Part shown: positions 61,496 to 64,000 of the stretch, piece by piece | Layout of the letters: every line of letters begins with the position of its first letter | Numbering within the stretch: position 1 is the first letter of the stretch | Source of the DNA: Hyperoodon ampullatus | Lineage: Eukaryota > Chordata > Mammalia > Artiodactyla > Ziphiidae | NCBI GenBank assembly: GCA_949752795.1 | Contig: OX457058.1 | Coordinates: 170,254,223 to 170,318,222 of the forward strand | Direction of reading: 5' to 3' | Length of the DNA: 64,000 bases | Made by a program: the position numbers and the translations under genes | The notes under the pieces: generated by a model | The model's database searches: none | What the model was told of the DNA's origin: nothing | What the model saw: the letters and a program-made list of their open reading frames with translations, nothing else

Positions 61496-61684
61496 ATAAG
61501 GAAGGACCCTTGTGGTTATGTTTAGGACCCACCTGGGAAATCCATAATAGTACCCCCACCCCGTCATTTCAAGATCCTTAACTCAATCACATCTGCAAAT
61601 CCCTTTTGTTATATAAGGTCACATTCACAGGTTCTGGGTATTAGGATGTGGATATCTTTGGGGAACTGCTATCCATCCTACAAA
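61230..61684 (-). mobile_element. MaLR LTR with CT microsatellite
   Basis: TAGTTTCCTGTTGCTGCAGTAACC, CTTACAGTTCTGGAGGTCAG and GGTCACATTCACAGGTTCTG mark a third MaLR LTR. It holds a CT run at 61465-61495. Confidence 0.7.
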
Positions 61685-62939
61685 AGTAGGTAACAGTGAT
61701 TCCCTCCTTATAGAACATAGTTTGGGAATCTCTAGACTATGAGATGAAGGACTCTTGCTTATGTCACATGGCACAATGGACAGAAAGCAAAACCTGGACA
61801 GAAGGGACCTACTTCCTCCTTGTTAATGCCTCTCCCTATTAGCTGTGTACCTTTGGGCTGATCACCTAACCTCTCTCAGCTTCCGTCTTCTCACGGATTC
61901 CATGGGGATGCAGGTGCCCATCATCTAGCGCGTTGCGAGGGCAGGGAGCACAAAGCAAGCACCTGATGCCTGGTAGTGACTGTGCTTATCTCTAGGTTGA
62001 GATAAAGTTCAGTATTATACCCTTTGCAGGGTGGTTGTAAGGACTAAAAGAGATAATGGGCCATAACTGGGCCCAGAATCAGGGAGCGAGAAGGGGGACA
62101 TCTCAGAGGTTGTGGAGCGACCCTGGGTGCTGAGCGTCAGGATCGCTTCCTCTGGGTACCGCCTGGCCCTCTGTTTCCTCCACCAACTCCACACGCGACC
62201 GTCACCCACACAACCTCTGGGTCATGGCCACACACTGGATACCCCGGTATTAGGAAGCCCCAGGCATGGGGACCTTGGAAATGAAACAAGGGTTGAGCCA
62301 ACACCCTAGCACTTGGAAATGTTCTTGAAAGTGTGGGGCTGAGTTTTGAAGCCCCAGTTTCAAGGTAGAAAAGGACAGTCCAAGTGAGCCCACAGAAATC
62401 CTGGAGACAGACCTTTGCTTAGCAAAGAGCACTGGCCCTGGAGCCAGCGACCTGGGCATTCAGCCCCACCCTGTCCCTAACTGATGCACATCTCTGAAAA
62501 GTTCCGTCATCTCTCTGAGCCTCGGTTCAGTTATGAGTGCAGTAAGAGGGGTGGATACAGTGACCCCTCATCTCAGCCATTGTGAGACCCTCTCAATCCA
62601 TCTAATTTCCACCAGGATCTGGCGACGGGGAGTCCATGAGTCTAGTAAGCGCACAAGCCTTTGAAGAACTTGGGTCCTCACTCCTCCAGATCTGCAGCAA
62701 ATTGGCTGCAGGAAACAAAGGGATCAGCCTGGAGGAAGGGAGGAGGTTTGAGAGGCGGTCCCTTTCCCTGTGTCTGGACCAGCCGGCAGCTGGTCACCTG
62801 TCCATCCTGGTCTGCCTGGGATGCTCGTGCCATTGCTGGCAGTTGGTGGCTGGTGTAGGGCTTTCGGGGCAATGACGAGACGGCCCTGGTCAGAGTTCAG
62901 ATGGCTTTGGCTTGGTAGGCCTAGAAGCCCTGCCAGGAC

Positions 62940-63105
62940 AGGACAGGGTGAGGCTGGCTGGGGCGGGGCCAGGGGAGGGGCGGAGTCAGGGCCCCGCTGT
63001 AGTCGGTGACAGATGCTGGCTCCAGTCCAGCCAGCCTTCTGCTCTTTACCGAGCCCAGCCGACCGTCGCGTCTGCTGTGTGCACGCTCGGCCACTGGACA
63101 CAGTA
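62940..63105 (+). promoter_or_regulatory. GC-box-rich stretch; possible SERPINA5 promoter and exon 1
   Basis: There are at least two GC boxes (GGGGCGGGGCC at about 62961-62971 and GGGGCGG at 62977-62983), then a CpG-containing stretch and an ACA/GTAAGT donor-like site at about 63101. In the human cluster SERPINA5 (protein C inhibitor) follows SERPINA4 on the same strand at about this distance and begins with a non-coding exon. No SERPINA5 coding exon lies in the window. The assignment rests on position and composition only. Confidence 0.3.
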
Positions 63106-63389
63106 AGTACAGGCACAGTGGACGGAGGGCCGTGGGCTCAGGGGCGAGGAATGGACTCTGGAGTCATGGGATTTGGAGGGCTTAGAAACTTTGGAGGTGC
63201 CCCAGGGTGAGCAGGACACCGTGGTGGGGAGGGAGCCAGGGCCTCTGGAGCAGAGAAGTGGGGGACACCCCGCCCCTTGCTGTGTCGTCTTGGGGATGAC
63301 ACTAAATCTGGCCGAGCCTCAGCCTCCTCGCGGATAAGATGCAAATGACTGCACCCCTTGCACGGTGTGACTGTGAAGATTAGATAAGT

Positions 63390-63600
63390 GGTGGTTCTCA
63401 CCCAAGTATGATTTTCCCCGCCGGGCACATCTGGTATGTGTGGAGGCATTTTTAGTTGTCATAACTGGGGCGCGGGGGTTGCTATTGGCTTCCAGTGAGT
63501 AGAGACCAGGGATGCTGCTAAACACCCTGCAATGCACAGGACAGCACCCACCACAAAGAATGATCTGGCTCCAAATGCCAATAGTGCTGAGAAACCCTGA
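63390..63600 (+). mobile_element. MER5A (hAT-Charlie)
   Basis: GTGGTTCTCACCCAAGTATG, AGTAGAGACCAGGGATGCTG, AATGCACAGGACAGCACCCA and GCTGAGAAACCCTGA mark a MER5A copy. Confidence 0.8.
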
Positions 63601-64000
63601 ACGGGGACAAAATGTCTGGTACCCAGGACGTGCTTGATAAACCGTAGCTTCTATTGTTTTCTGTGCCTGGAACCTTGGACTTTTAGAAACCAGGAAAAAT
63701 GTTCACATATAATCTGTTTCCCTGAGATAAGGCTGCCCTGCCCAGGGGCTGCTACCCAGAGTGGTTGTTAGAGCTCCAGATGCCATTTTGCCGTTTGTTA
63801 AATAAACAAAATGTGGATGTGAAGTGAGTGAAATTTTCAGTTTTTCTAAGGATGGGGCTTTTGGCATGAAATGCAACAGTAAAAGGGAAACTGCTCCCCT
63901 GGGCCAACAGCCTTACTGACAGATCCAGAAACTGCAGCTTGAAGAATAAAGGGGGCGGGAGGGAACTTCGGGAGGTGATGGATGTGTTCAGGCGTTGATG

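Larger units (their letters stand above)
57867..62939. other. SERPINA4-SERPINA5 interval
   Basis: Three MaLR LTRs, the TGAA repeat and MIR-like fragments (about 58080-58620, 60040-60200, 61800-61990, 62430-62560) account for much of this. No coding exon seen. Confidence 0.5.

Noticed and set aside
1..64000. CRISPR arrays, operons, bacterial mobile elements, tRNA/rRNA genes
   Set aside because: None seen. The tRNA-like sequences are the heads of SINEs.

Overview
The window is mammalian nuclear DNA, almost certainly from a cetacean. The organism call rests on several copies of the tRNA-derived CHR-1/CHR-2 SINE family (645-864, 4298-4420, 18869-19078, 34150-34504, 46540-46769, 54458-54657), which is characteristic of whales and hippos, together with L1, L2, MIR, MaLR and hAT-Charlie repeats. 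No gene is shaped like a bacterial or viral gene, and nearly all long open frames are fortuitous frames inside repeats or non-coding DNA.

The locus is the clade-A serpin cluster (human 14q32.13 equivalent). From left to right I recognise one exon of SERPINA9/centerin on the minus strand (2092-2362), all four coding exons of SERPINA12/vaspin on the minus strand (15615-26744), and all four coding exons of SERPINA4/kallistatin on the plus strand (50596-57285). A GC-rich stretch near 62950-63105 could be the promoter and first exon of the next gene, SERPINA5, but this is weakly supported. Order and strands match the human cluster.

The main result is that every recognisable serpin in the window carries inactivating changes. 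SERPINA9 exon 3 has a stop in place of the conserved Trp of its 'KWEKPF'-type motif. SERPINA12 has a TGA at codon 301 and, two bases further on, a destroyed splice donor, while the rest of its 414-codon frame is intact, reactive loop included. SERPINA4 has lost its start codon (GTG), has a +1 frameshift in a G6 run plus a stop in exon 2, a second +1 frameshift at the end of exon 3, and a stop in exon 4. Its last exon, with the reactive loop, is still open. The likely consequence is loss of vaspin and kallistatin, with centerin probably lost too, in this lineage.

The rest is intergenic DNA built from layered transposons. Notable cases are an intact-looking solo ERV LTR (44843-45331), an L1-like insertion with a 16-bp target duplication inside a MaLR LTR (41287-42487), a CHR-2 SINE with a perfect 17-bp target duplication inside an L1 inside SERPINA4 intron 2, an inverted pair of MER5A elements, and a few local tandem duplications. 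Comparisons with human proteins are from memory; no search was run.
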